A stretch of DNA of 64,000 nucleotides from Tabrizicola piscis (GTDB lineage: Bacteria; Pseudomonadota; Alphaproteobacteria; Rhodobacterales; Rhodobacteraceae): the NCBI RefSeq assembly GCF_003940805.1, contig NZ_CP034328.1:2604001-2668000 (forward strand). The letters run 5' to 3'. Positions within the stretch are counted from its first letter, which is position 1, and the number at the start of each line of letters is the position of its first letter. Position numbers and translations under genes: made by a program. Below are positions 16,138 to 23,872 of the stretch, one piece after another. The notes beneath the pieces were generated by a model. The model was not told the DNA's origin, did no database searches, and saw only the letters and a program-made list of their open reading frames with translations.

Positions 16138-19100
16138 ATGCACGTCGTCTTCCGTGAAAGCCACGGGCTGGAGGAAACCGAAGCCCCCTTCGACCCCGGT
16201 CAGGACCCCGCCGATCTGGTGGTGCTGTCCTTTTCCGACAGCGATCTCGGGGCCTTCATTGCGGGCTATGAGCGGGCGCAGAAACTGGGCACCGGGTATC
16301 CTACGGTGCGACTGGCCAACATCATTGCGCTGAAGCACCCGATTTCCGTCGACACCTATGTCGAGAGGACACTGTCCGGTGCCAAGGCGATCCTCATCCG
16401 CCTGATCGGCGGCGAGGCCTATTGGCCCTATGGCCTTGCCACCATTCAGGACCTTGCCCGTCGTCAGGGCATGGCGCTGGCGATCCTGCCCGCCGATGGC
16501 CGCCCCGACCCCCGGCTGGATGAGCTGTCGACGCTGCCGATCTCGACCCTGCGCCGCTTGCAGGCGCTGTGTGATGAGGGCGGGGCGGTCGCCGCGCAGG
16601 CCGCCTTGGCGCAGCTGGCCTTGGCCGCGGGGCTTTATGCCGGTCCGGTTCTGGGCGACAAGACCGTGCCGCAGATGGGGTTCTATGACCCGGAGCGTGG
16701 GGTGATCGCCGCATCGGACGTCTTGAACACCCGTCCCGGGCTTGACCCGGGACCTCGGCCCGCGCCTGTCATGCCCTCCGCAACGAGTGGTCCCGGGTCA
16801 AGCCCGGGACGCGATCCCTTTGAACCAGAAGCTCAGGACGCCACACCCCACGCCTCCCCTCCCCCTCTGTGGGGAGGGGCTGGGGGTGGGGGGCTGCCCG
16901 CAACCAAAGGCCCGGTCCTCGTCACCTTCTACCGCAGCTACCTGACCGCAGGCGACACCGCGCCGATTGACGCGCTGATTGACGCCCTGCGCGCTGCAGG
17001 CTTCGCCGCCTATGGTGCTTTCGCCCCCAGCCTGAAGGCCCCGGGTGTGGGCGACTGGCTGCGCGCGCATCTGGCCGCCTGTCCGCCGGTTGCCATCCTC
17101 AACGCCACTGCCTTTTCGGCGCAAGGGGCAGACGGTTCCACCCCGTTTGACGGTGCCGATTGCCCGGCGTTTCAGGTCGCCCTTTCCACCGCCCGCCGCC
17201 GCGACTGGGTGGCGTCCGACCGGGGGCTGTCGCCTGCCGACCTTGCCATGCACGTCGTGCTGCCCGAGGTGGATGGTCGCCTGTTCGCCGGTCTCATCAG
17301 CCACAAATCCCCTGGCAAGCGCCACCCTGACCTGCAATTTTCGCGCTTCGCCCACCGCGCTGATGCTGCGCGGATCAGGGCCGTGGTTGATCGTGTCACG
17401 GCGTGGCACCACCTTGCCACGACCCCCGCCGCTGACCGGCAGTTGGCCCTGATCCTGTCCACCTACCCCGGTCGGGCGCATCAGATGGCCCATGCCGTTG
17501 GTCTTGACGCCCTCGCCTCGACCGAAACGCTCCTGTCGACCCTCGCTGCCGAAGGGTACGGGGTCACCGAAGGCGCCCCCCTGCCTCAGGCGCTGACCGA
17601 GACCCTGACCTGGCCGCTGGCGGATTACCTCACCGCGCTGGACACCCTGCCAGAGCCCCTGCGCCAGACGCTGACCGAAGCCTGGGGCGACCCCGCCGCC
17701 GACCCATCCGTCAAGCAAGGGCAGTTCCACTTCCCCGCCACCCGTCGCGGCCAGGTCCTTGTCGCCCTCCAACCTGAACGCGGCGACGTCCAGACCCGCG
17801 ACGGCGACTACCATGACCTGTCGCGTACCCCGCGCCACGCCTATGTCGCCTTCTACCTCTGGCTCCGCGCCCAAGGTGTCCACGCCCTGCTCCACATGGG
17901 CGCGCATGGCACGCTGGAATGGCTGCCCGGCAAATCCGTCGCCCTTGGTGATACCTGCTGGCCCGAAGCCCTGATCGGCCCCACCCCTGTCATCTACCCC
18001 TTCATCGTCAACGACCCGGGTGAGGCGGCACAGGCCAAGCGCCGGATCGGGGCTGTTACCCTTGGCCACCTGCCACCCCCCATGGTCGCCAGCGCCCTGC
18101 CCCCCGCCCTCGCGACGCTGGAGCGTCTCTTGGACGAATACTCCACCGCCGACGGCCTTGACCCCGCCCGCCGCACCCGCCTGATCGCGTCCATTCAGGA
18201 TGAGGCCCGGGCGTCCGGTGTCGCGGATGACCTCGGGCTGGCCAAAGACGCCACCCCGGCTGAAACCATCACCCGGATTGACCGTTTCGTCTGTGACATC
18301 AAGGAAAGCCAGTTCGGCCACGGCCTGCACATCTTCGGCGAAGGGCAGGGGGAGCGGGACGGCCTTCTGCGCGCGCTGAACGGCCGCCGCGTGCCCCCCG
18401 GACCCGCAGGTTCCCCCAACCGGGGCCGCTGTGATGTGCTGCCCACCGGCCGCAACCTCTTTTCCGTCGACCCGCGCGCCGTGCCGTCGCGCAATGCCCA
18501 TGCGCAGGGCGTCAAGCTGGCCGCGGAGCTGGTCCGCCGCCACCTGCAAGACCACGGCGACTATCCGCGCGGGCTGGTGGTGGACCTGTGGGGCAGTGCC
18601 ACAATGCGCACCAGCGGGGAGGAATTCGCGATGGCCCTCCACCTTGCCGGCCTTGTCCCGAAATGGGACGAAGGTTCGGCACGAGTGTCGGGCTTCGAAA
18701 TCCTCCCCCTCGCAATCCTCGGCAGGCCAAGGATCGACGTCACCCTGCGCGTCTCGGGCCTGTTCCGTGATGTCTTCCCCACCCTCGCCCAACTGTTCGA
18801 AGCCGGGGCAGAGGCGCTGTCCCAGCGTGACGAAACGCCCGAGGACAACCCCTACACCCTGCGCGCCCCCCGCGTCTTCGGCCCGCAGCCGGGGCAATAC
18901 GGCCTTGGCATGGGCACCGCCGCCGATACCTTCACTGCCGAAGCCCGCGCTGCTGCCGGCGAAGCCTGGCTGAACGCGTCAAGCTGGGCCATCGGCACCG
19001 ACGGCCAATCCACCGAAAACCGCAAGGGCCTTGAAGCGCGGGTCCTGAACGCCGATGCCTTCGTCCATGCCCAGGACCTGCCCGAAACCGATGTGCTCAT

Positions 19101-19557
19101 GGCCTCCGACTATGCGGCACATGCGGCAGGCTTTGCCGCCGCCGTGGCCCGCCTTGGCGGCCAGACGCCAAGCCTCTACCACCTCGACGCCACCCGCCCC
19201 GACGATCCGCGTGCCCGCACCCTGACCGAGGAAATCGCCCGCACCGTCCGCGCCCGCGCCGCCAATCCCCTTTGGGCGGAGGGCATGATGGCCCACGGCT
19301 ACCGCGGGGCCGCCGAAATCGCCGCCACGCTGGACCACATGGCCGCCTTTGCCCACCTCGCCCAGGTTGTGCCGCCGCACCTTTTCGACCTCTACCACGA
19401 CGCCACCCTTGGCCGCGAAGACGTCCGCGCCTTCCTCGCGCAGGAAAACCCGCAGGCACTTGCCGCCATGGAAGACCTTTTCCGCCGCCTGCGCGACGCC
19501 GGCCTCTGGCAGACCCGCCGCAACTCCATCGCAGCCACGCTGGACGGTGCCGCATGA
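16138..19557 (+). CDS. cobN: Cobaltochelatase subunit CobN, with in-frame repeat insertion
   Basis: 1139 residues. It is the large subunit of the ATP-dependent aerobic cobaltochelatase that inserts Co(II) into hydrogenobyrinic acid a,c-diamide, together with CobS and CobT, which are not in this window. Conserved stretches include FYRSYLTAGDTAPIDAL, GMGAHGTLEWLPGKSV-like HMGAHGTLEWLPGKSV, VDLWGSATMRTSGEE and FDLYHDATLG. ATG 16138 is at the expected N-terminus. About 55 residues (near 197-252) are low-complexity, encode palindromic repeats and interrupt a normally short linker before the FYRSY motif. The reading frame is intact, so the protein is probably functional. Its stop overlaps an ATG leading into a small spacer frame before cobG. 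Confidence 0.95.
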   Translation: MHVVFRESHGLEETEAPFDPGQDPADLVVLSFSDSDLGAFIAGYERAQKLGTGYPTVRLANIIALKHPISVDTYVERTLSGAKAILIRLIGGEAYWPYGLATIQDLARRQGMALAILPADGRPDPRLDELSTLPISTLRRLQALCDEGGAVAAQAALAQLALAAGLYAGPVLGDKTVPQMGFYDPERGVIAASDVLNTRPGLDPGPRPAPVMPSATSGPGSSPGRDPFEPEAQDATPHASPPPLWGGAGGGGLPATKGPVLVTFYRSYLTAGDTAPIDALIDALRAAGFAAYGAFAPSLKAPGVGDWLRAHLAACPPVAILNATAFSAQGADGSTPFDGADCPAFQVALSTARRRDWVASDRGLSPADLAMHVVLPEVDGRLFAGLISHKSPGKRHPDLQFSRFAHRADAARIRAVVDRVTAWHHLATTPAADRQLALILSTYPGRAHQMAHAVGLDALASTETLLSTLAAEGYGVTEGAPLPQALTETLTWPLADYLTALDTLPEPLRQTLTEAWGDPAADPSVKQGQFHFPATRRGQVLVALQPERGDVQTRDGDYHDLSRTPRHAYVAFYLWLRAQGVHALLHMGAHGTLEWLPGKSVALGDTCWPEALIGPTPVIYPFIVNDPGEAAQAKRRIGAVTLGHLPPPMVASALPPALATLERLLDEYSTADGLDPARRTRLIASIQDEARASGVADDLGLAKDATPAETITRIDRFVCDIKESQFGHGLHIFGEGQGERDGLLRALNGRRVPPGPAGSPNRGRCDVLPTGRNLFSVDPRAVPSRNAHAQGVKLAAELVRRHLQDHGDYPRGLVVDLWGSATMRTSGEEFAMALHLAGLVPKWDEGSARVSGFEILPLAILGRPRIDVTLRVSGLFRDVFPTLAQLFEAGAEALSQRDETPEDNPYTLRAPRVFGPQPGQYGLGMGTAADTFTAEARAAAGEAWLNASSWAIGTDGQSTENRKGLEARVLNADAFVHAQDLPETDVLMASDYAAHAAGFAAAVARLGGQTPSLYHLDATRPDDPRARTLTEEIARTVRARAANPLWAEGMMAHGYRGAAEIAATLDHMAAFAHLAQVVPPHLFDLYHDATLGREDVRAFLAQENPQALAAMEDLFRRLRDAGLWQTRRNSIAATLDGAA
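16727..16895 (+). repeat. In-frame repeat cluster inside cobN
   Basis: Two opposed copies of the palindrome TCCCGGGCTTGACCCGGGA (about 16734-16752 and, inverted, 16791-16809) are followed by a C/G run of the form CCCTCTGTGGGGAGGGGC at about 16860-16880. The same palindrome fills the intergenic space before cobN. The segment has no stop in the cobN frame and encodes a Pro/Gly-rich insert (for example TRPGLDPGPRP and PPPLWGGAGGGG). Confidence 0.85.
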
Positions 19558-19703
19558 CCCATCCAGCCTTTCACATTTGCCCAAATATCCCCGCCGGAGG
19601 CTGCCCGAGCCGGTTGCGCGCTTGCGCGCAGAGGCGAGACAAAAGGCTTGCGCGGAACGCGCTCCACCTGAAAACCGCCCGAACCCCAGGGCGCTCCGCA
19701 TGA
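19554..19703 (+). CDS. Possible 49-codon bridging frame between cobN and cobG
   Basis: An ATG overlapping the cobN stop (ATGA 19554-19557) opens a 49-codon frame through the intergenic repeat. It ends at TGA 19701-19703, which overlaps the cobG ATG at 19700. The peptide (begins MTHPAFHICPNIPAGG) is just repeat sequence read out and has no recognised family. A ten-base stretch, CCGCATGACC, occurs at both ends (19550-19559 and 19696-19705). The likely role, if any, is to carry ribosomes from cobN to cobG. It may not yield a stable product. Confidence 0.35.
   Translation: MTHPAFHICPNIPAGGCPSRLRACAQRRDKRLARNALHLKTARTPGRSA
19570..19690 (-). repeat. Interspersed intergenic repeat, copy 2 (reverse orientation)
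   Basis: Read on the minus strand, this spacer gives GAGCGCGTTCCGCGC, CCTTTTGTCTCGCCTCT, a GCGCGC inverted pair, CAACCGGCTCGGGC and GGGGATATTTGGGCAAATG. That is the same order of blocks as copies at 7840-7960 and 25430-25545. It separates cobN from cobG. Confidence 0.8.
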
Positions 19704-20857
19704 CCGCTGCGCCTGAAATCAAGGGCTGGTGCCCCGGTGCCCTGCGCCCGATGCTGTCCGGTGACGGTCTTGTCGTGCGCATCCGTCCGCCGTTTGGCAG
19801 CCTGACCCCGGCGCAAGCCGCTGCTATCGCAGAAGCCGCCCAAACCCATGGCAATGGGATCATCGACCTCTCCGCCCGCGCCAACCTGCAACTCCGCGGC
19901 GTGACTCAGGCGTCGCACCCCAAGCTTATTGACGACCTCAGCGCCCAAAGCCTCATCGACCCTGATATCGAGACCGAAAGCCTTCGCAATCTCATTGTCA
20001 CGCCCTTTCTTGACGCTGAAACCGCCGTCCTTGCCGCCACCCTGACCGCCACGCTGACACGGATGCCCCGCCTTCCGGGCAAGTTCGGCTTCGCGCTGGA
20101 CACCGGCCCGCGCCCGGTGCTGACGGCTGCGTCTGCCGACATCCGGGTGGAGCGGGCGGCGGATGGGCGGCTGATCCTGCGGCCGGATGGCCTGCCCTTT
20201 GGCAAGCCCATCACTGACCTCGCCGCCGACACGCTGGCGCTGGCGGACTGGTTCCTTGCCTCGGGCGGTGTCACCAATGGGCGCGGCCGGATGGCGGCGC
20301 TGATTGCCCGTGGCATCATCCCGCCCGGCTGCGACACCGCCCCGGCCACCCCGCTGCCGCAACCGGAACCGGGCCTGCACCCCGATGGGGCGCTGGTGGC
20401 TCTTGCCTTTGGACAGATGCAGGCCGAAACCCTGTCGGCCCTCGCCGCCCTTGGCCATGAGATCCGCCTGACACCCTGGCGCATGCTGCTTCTGGTCGGG
20501 GCCACACGCCTGCCGGAGCTTCCCGGTCTTGTCACCGATCCCGCCGACCCGATCCTGCGTGTCACCGCCTGTACCGGTGCGCCCGGCTGCCCGCAGGCGC
20601 TGGGCGAGACGCGGGCCCTGGCCCGCAGCCTTGCAGCACGTCTGCCGGAGGGGAAAAGCCTCCACGTTTCGGGGTGCACCAAGGGCTGCGCGCATCCGGG
20701 TGTCTCGGACCTGACGCTGGTCGCCACTGCCAGGGGCTATGACCTTGTGCACGGCGGCACCGCGCAGGATACCCCTTCGCATCGCGCCCTGATGCCATCT
20801 GCGATTCCAGATCACCTGCCCGACCATACGAAGGCCCCAAATGCCCCACCTCTATGA
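19700..20857 (+). CDS. cobG: Precorrin-3B synthase
   Basis: 385 residues. CobG is the oxygen-dependent iron-sulfur monooxygenase that turns precorrin-3A into precorrin-3B, a marker of the aerobic pathway. It is related to nitrite/sulfite reductases. The opening IKGWCPGALRPMLSGDGLVVRIRP is typical, and the cluster cysteines are visible as CTGAPGC (Cys 291 and 297) and SGCTKGC (Cys 326 and 330). ATG 19700 is chosen. The frame continues upstream into cobN and the repeat without meaning. Its 3' end overlaps the cobH start by 17 bases. Confidence 0.93.
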   Translation: MTAAPEIKGWCPGALRPMLSGDGLVVRIRPPFGSLTPAQAAAIAEAAQTHGNGIIDLSARANLQLRGVTQASHPKLIDDLSAQSLIDPDIETESLRNLIVTPFLDAETAVLAATLTATLTRMPRLPGKFGFALDTGPRPVLTAASADIRVERAADGRLILRPDGLPFGKPITDLAADTLALADWFLASGGVTNGRGRMAALIARGIIPPGCDTAPATPLPQPEPGLHPDGALVALAFGQMQAETLSALAALGHEIRLTPWRMLLLVGATRLPELPGLVTDPADPILRVTACTGAPGCPQALGETRALARSLAARLPEGKSLHVSGCTKGCAHPGVSDLTLVATARGYDLVHGGTAQDTPSHRALMPSAIPDHLPDHTKAPNAPPL

Positions 20858-21470
20858 AACCGACGGCGCAGCGATCTATCTGCAATCCTTCGCCATGATC
20901 CGGGCCGAGGCCGCCCTTGCCCGCTTCACCCCCGAGGAAGAGATCGTCGCCGTCCGCATGATCCACGCCGCCGGAATGGTGGATCTTGCCCCCCATATCC
21001 AGTTTTCCCCCGGCATGGCGATTGCCGCCCGCGCAGCGCTGGAGGCTGGCGCGCCAATCCTGTGCGACGTCCGCATGGTCAGCGAAGGCATCACTAAAAA
21101 GCGCCTGCCCGCCGAAAACCGGATCATCTGCACCTTGCAGGATCCCGCCGTACCGGCACTTGCCGCCAGTATGGGGAACACCCGATCGGCTGCCGCGGTC
21201 GAGCTTTGGCGGCCTTACCTGCAGGGGGCGGTGGTGGCCATCGGCAACGCGCCCACGGCGCTGTTCCACTTGCTCAACATGCTGGAAGATCCCGCCTGTC
21301 CCCGGCCTGCCGCGATTGTCGGTTGTCCGGTTGGCTTTGTTGGCGCGGCGGAATCCAAGGATGCGCTGATGGCTGCCCCGCCGGTGCCGTCGGTCATCGT
21401 GAAGGGCCGCCTTGGCGGGTCGGCGATCACCGTGGCCGCGATCAACGCGCTTGCGAGCCGGAAGGAATGA
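20841..21470 (+). CDS. cobH: Precorrin-8X methylmutase
   Basis: 209 residues. It moves the C-11 methyl group to C-12, converting precorrin-8X to hydrogenobyrinic acid. Recognisable blocks are MIRAEAALARF, VRMIHAAGMVDLAPHIQFSP (with the catalytic His in HAAGM), RLPAENRIICTL and IVGCPVGFVGAAESKDAL, all typical of CobH/CbiC. It starts inside the last codons of cobG, and its stop overlaps the cobI ATG (ATGA). It is soluble and functions as a dimer in known homologues. Confidence 0.96.
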   Translation: MPHLYETDGAAIYLQSFAMIRAEAALARFTPEEEIVAVRMIHAAGMVDLAPHIQFSPGMAIAARAALEAGAPILCDVRMVSEGITKKRLPAENRIICTLQDPAVPALAASMGNTRSAAAVELWRPYLQGAVVAIGNAPTALFHLLNMLEDPACPRPAAIVGCPVGFVGAAESKDALMAAPPVPSVIVKGRLGGSAITVAAINALASRKE

Positions 21471-22216
21471 CCATGGCCCCGATCAGCGGCAAGGTCATCT
21501 GTGCGGGCCTCGGCCCCGGTGATCCCGACCTGATGAGCCTGCGCGCCGCGCGGGTGATCGGGTCGGCCCGCCACATCGCCTATTTCCGCAAGGAAGGCCG
21601 TGCCGGGCAGGCCCGCCGGATCGTCGAGGGGATGCTGCACCCGGAGGCCGTCGAATACCCGATGGAATATCCGGTCACGACCGAGCTTCCCTTTGACAGC
21701 CCGGAATACACCGACGCTCTGGCGCGGTTCTATGACGACTGGGCGAACCGGCTTGCAGCCTTGGCCGCGACCGAGGATGTGGTGGTCCTGTGTGAGGGCG
21801 ACCCGTTCTTTTACGGCAGCTTCATGCACCTGCATTCCCGCCTGCAGGGCCGGGTGCCGGTCGAGGTGATCCCCGGCATCACCGGGATGACCGGCTGCTG
21901 GCACGCGACCGACACGCCGATCACCTGGGGCGATGACGTGCTGACCGTGCTGATGGGCACCCTGCCGGAGGAGGACCTCGTCCGCCACATGGCCAATGCC
22001 GACGCGCTGGTCGTGATGAAAACCGGCCGCAACCTGCCCCGCGTCCGTCGCGCGCTGGAGCGGGTGGGGCGGCTTGACGCCGCCTGGCTGGTGGAACGCG
22101 GGACGATGCCGAACCAGCGTGTGGCACGGTTGGTGGATGTGGATGCCTCCGACTGCCCCTATTTCGCGATCGTCCTCGTCCATGGTCATGGACGTCGTCC
22201 GGAGTTGCCGGAATGA
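21467..22216 (+). CDS. cobI: Precorrin-2 C(20)-methyltransferase
   Basis: 249 residues of the tetrapyrrole methylase family. Makes precorrin-3A from precorrin-2 with AdoMet. It has the N-terminal GLGPGDPDLMSLRAARVI loop, then VVVLCEGDPFFYGSFMHL and VIPGITGMTGCWHATD, all typical of CobI/CbiL. The preferred start is ATG 21467, overlapping the cobH stop. A second ATG two codons on (21473) is possible. It is followed by a 109-base spacer that holds a partial repeat and a strong hairpin before cobJ. Confidence 0.95.
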   Translation: MTMAPISGKVICAGLGPGDPDLMSLRAARVIGSARHIAYFRKEGRAGQARRIVEGMLHPEAVEYPMEYPVTTELPFDSPEYTDALARFYDDWANRLAALAATEDVVVLCEGDPFFYGSFMHLHSRLQGRVPVEVIPGITGMTGCWHATDTPITWGDDVLTVLMGTLPEEDLVRHMANADALVVMKTGRNLPRVRRALERVGRLDAAWLVERGTMPNQRVARLVDVDASDCPYFAIVLVHGHGRRPELPE

Positions 22217-22329
22217 CCCTGCAGTGCCCTTGGCTGCGGACAGAACCGGGGGGGTTCACACCCCCCGGACCCCCCGTGGGATATTTGGACAGAAGAGAAA
22301 GTTCAAAGGGAAGAAGGGGGCAGCGATGA
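22213..22329 (+). CDS. Possible 38-codon bridging frame between cobI and cobJ
   Basis: ATG 22213 overlaps the cobI stop (ATGA). The frame is open for 38 codons through the spacer and stops at TGA 22327-22329, overlapping the cobJ ATG at 22326 (ATGA). The peptide begins MTLQCPWLRTEPGG and has no family resemblance. It is the second of three such frames in the cob operon. A coupling function is inferred only from geometry. Confidence 0.35.
   Translation: MTLQCPWLRTEPGGFTPPGPPVGYLDRRESSKGRRGQR
22246..22310 (+). repeat. Partial interspersed repeat with C/G hairpin
   Basis: The inverted repeat CCGGGGGG / CCCCCCGG (22246-22253 and 22261-22268) is followed by CCCCCGTGGGATATTTGGAC and AGAAGAGAAAG. 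This matches the distal part of the repeats at 7840-7960 and 25430-25545. It lies inside the operon between cobI and cobJ, and the hairpin has no T-tract. Confidence 0.65.
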
Positions 22330-23060
22330 CCGGGTCATTGGTCATTGCGGGCCTTGGGCCGGGGGCGGAGGCTTTGGTCACGCCAGAGGTCACGACGGCA
22401 CTTGCGGCGGCGACGGATGTGGTCGGCTACATCCCCTATGTGGCGCGGGTGGCCCCTCGGCCCGGGCTGATGCTGCATCCGTCCGATAACCGGGTGGAGC
22501 TTGACCGTGCGCGGGCGGCGCTGGAGATGGCAGCGGCGGGCAAGCGCGTGGTTGTCGTCTCATCCGGCGATCCTGGGGTGTTTGCGATGGCCTCAGCGGT
22601 GTTTGAGGCACTGGAGGGGCGGGAGGACTGGCAGGCGCTGGACATTCGGGTGCTGCCGGGGATCACCGCGATGCTGGCGGCGGCGGCGGCGGCGGGGGCG
22701 CCCTTGGGTCATGATTTCTGCTGCATCAACCTGTCGGACAACCTGAAACCCTGGGAGGTGATCGAGACCCGGCTGCGCCACGCCGCCCGGGCCGACTTTG
22801 CGATGGCCTTCTACAACCCCCGCTCGGCCAGCCGCCCTGAGGGGTTTGCGAAGGCGCTGGACGTGCTGCGGGCCGAATGTGGGGCGGATCGGCTGATCAC
22901 CTTCGCGCGCGCCGTATCCACCCCCGATCAGCGGATCGTCACGGTTACCCTTGGCGAAGCACTGCCCGAGATGGCGGATATGCGCACGGTGGTGATCGTC
23001 GGCAATTCCGCCACCCGCCGGGTCGGGCGCTTTGTCTATTCGCCAAGGAGTGCTGGATGA
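22326..23060 (+). CDS. cobJ: Precorrin-3B C(17)-methyltransferase
   Basis: 244 residues. Methylates C-17 with ring contraction, giving precorrin-4. Family blocks are VIAGLGPGAEALVTPEV, DVVGYIPYV, VVVVSSGDPGVFAMASAVFE, LPGITAMLAAAAAAGAPLGHDFCCINLSD and MAFYNPRSASRP, the last two being specific for CobJ/CbiH. ATG 22326 is preceded by a purine-rich ribosome site (AGAAGGGGG). It is the last gene of the plus-strand operon before the hairpin repeat and the convergent cobK. Confidence 0.95.
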   Translation: MTGSLVIAGLGPGAEALVTPEVTTALAAATDVVGYIPYVARVAPRPGLMLHPSDNRVELDRARAALEMAAAGKRVVVVSSGDPGVFAMASAVFEALEGREDWQALDIRVLPGITAMLAAAAAAGAPLGHDFCCINLSDNLKPWEVIETRLRHAARADFAMAFYNPRSASRPEGFAKALDVLRAECGADRLITFARAVSTPDQRIVTVTLGEALPEMADMRTVVIVGNSATRRVGRFVYSPRSAG

Positions 23061-23071
23061 GCCCGCACCCC

Positions 23072-23138
23072 CTTGTCGTTCACTGCGTGACCTCCTCGGA
23101 GTTTGCGCGCGAGGAGTGCACGAAGTGCTCGACGAGTG
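23072..23138. repeat. Hairpin repeat between cobJ and cobK, copy A
   Basis: Long imperfect inverted repeat: arm TTGTCGTTCACTGCGTGACC...TCCTCG (23073-23098) against CGAGGAGTGCACGAAGTG...CGACGA (23110-23135), with an 11-base loop. It sits between the convergent ends of cobJ and cobK, where a bidirectional terminator would be expected. The arm sequence recurs near 29400 and 57550. Confidence 0.75.
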
Positions 23139-23143
23139 TTCCC

Positions 23144-23872
23144 TTAGCCCAGCCAGGCCATGACGTCCTTGACGCTACGCGCGACCGGGCGCGGTGGGAT
23201 CTGCGGGCGGTCGATCATCAGGACCGGCAGACCGAGGGCGCGGGCGGCGGCAATCTTGGCGACGGCACCTTTGCCGCCGGCGTTCTTGGCGACGACGACC
23301 TGCGTGGCATGCGACTGCAGGAGGGCGGTGTCGCCCGCCACGTCGAAGGGGCCGCGCGCCACCACCACCTGCGCCTGGGGAAGGGGCAGGGGGGTGGTCG
23401 GAGGGTCCACCAATCGCAGAAGGTAATGGTGCTGGGGCTGACCTGCGAAGGGCTCAAGGTGCTGGCGACCGATAGCAAGGAACACGCGCTGCGGCGGGCC
23501 AGCAAGGGCAGTGACGGCGGCGGGGATGTCGGGGACATGGGTCCAGCGGTCGCCTTCACCCGCCACCCAGGGCGCGCGCTCCAGCGCGATCAGGGGCGTG
23601 CCGGTTGCGGTGCAGGCGGCGACGGCATTGGCGCTCATCTGCGCGGCGAAGGGGTGGGTGGCGTCGATCACATGAGTGATCGCTTGGTCAACAAGGTAGG
23701 TTCGCAGCCCCTCCACCCCGCCGAAACCGCCCATGCGCATGTGGATCGGCTGGCCCATCGGCGCCTCGGTCCGGCCGGCGTAGGAATAGACTCCGGCAAG
23801 ACCAGCATCGGCAATGGCCTTTGCCATCAGGTTCGCCTCGGTCGTGCCGCCGAGGAGGAGGATGCGTGTCAT
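23144..23872 (-). CDS. cobK: Precorrin-6A reductase
   Basis: 242 residues. NADPH-dependent reduction of precorrin-6A to dihydroprecorrin-6 (precorrin-6B). It starts MTRILLLGGTTEANLMAKAI (nucleotide-binding GGTTEA) and continues with THVIDATHPFAAQMSANA and VVAKNAGGKGAVAKIAAA, the CobK/CbiJ signatures. ATG 23872 is on the minus strand, and its CAT/ATG shares two bases with the cobL start. Its promoter must therefore lie inside cobL. It is monocistronic, with the 3' end next to the hairpin repeat. Confidence 0.95.
   Translation of the reverse strand: MTRILLLGGTTEANLMAKAIADAGLAGVYSYAGRTEAPMGQPIHMRMGGFGGVEGLRTYLVDQAITHVIDATHPFAAQMSANAVAACTATGTPLIALERAPWVAGEGDRWTHVPDIPAAVTALAGPPQRVFLAIGRQHLEPFAGQPQHHYLLRLVDPPTTPLPLPQAQVVVARGPFDVAGDTALLQSHATQVVVAKNAGGKGAVAKIAAARALGLPVLMIDRPQIPPRPVARSVKDVMAWLG

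Noticed and set aside
16727..16895. Considered a frameshift or pseudogene lesion in cobN
   Set aside because: The frame is continuous, and conserved motifs resume directly after the insert.
16798..18897. Open frame of 699 codons on the minus strand
   Set aside because: Antisense to the conserved part of cobN. Gly/Gln/Val-rich with no recognisable domain.
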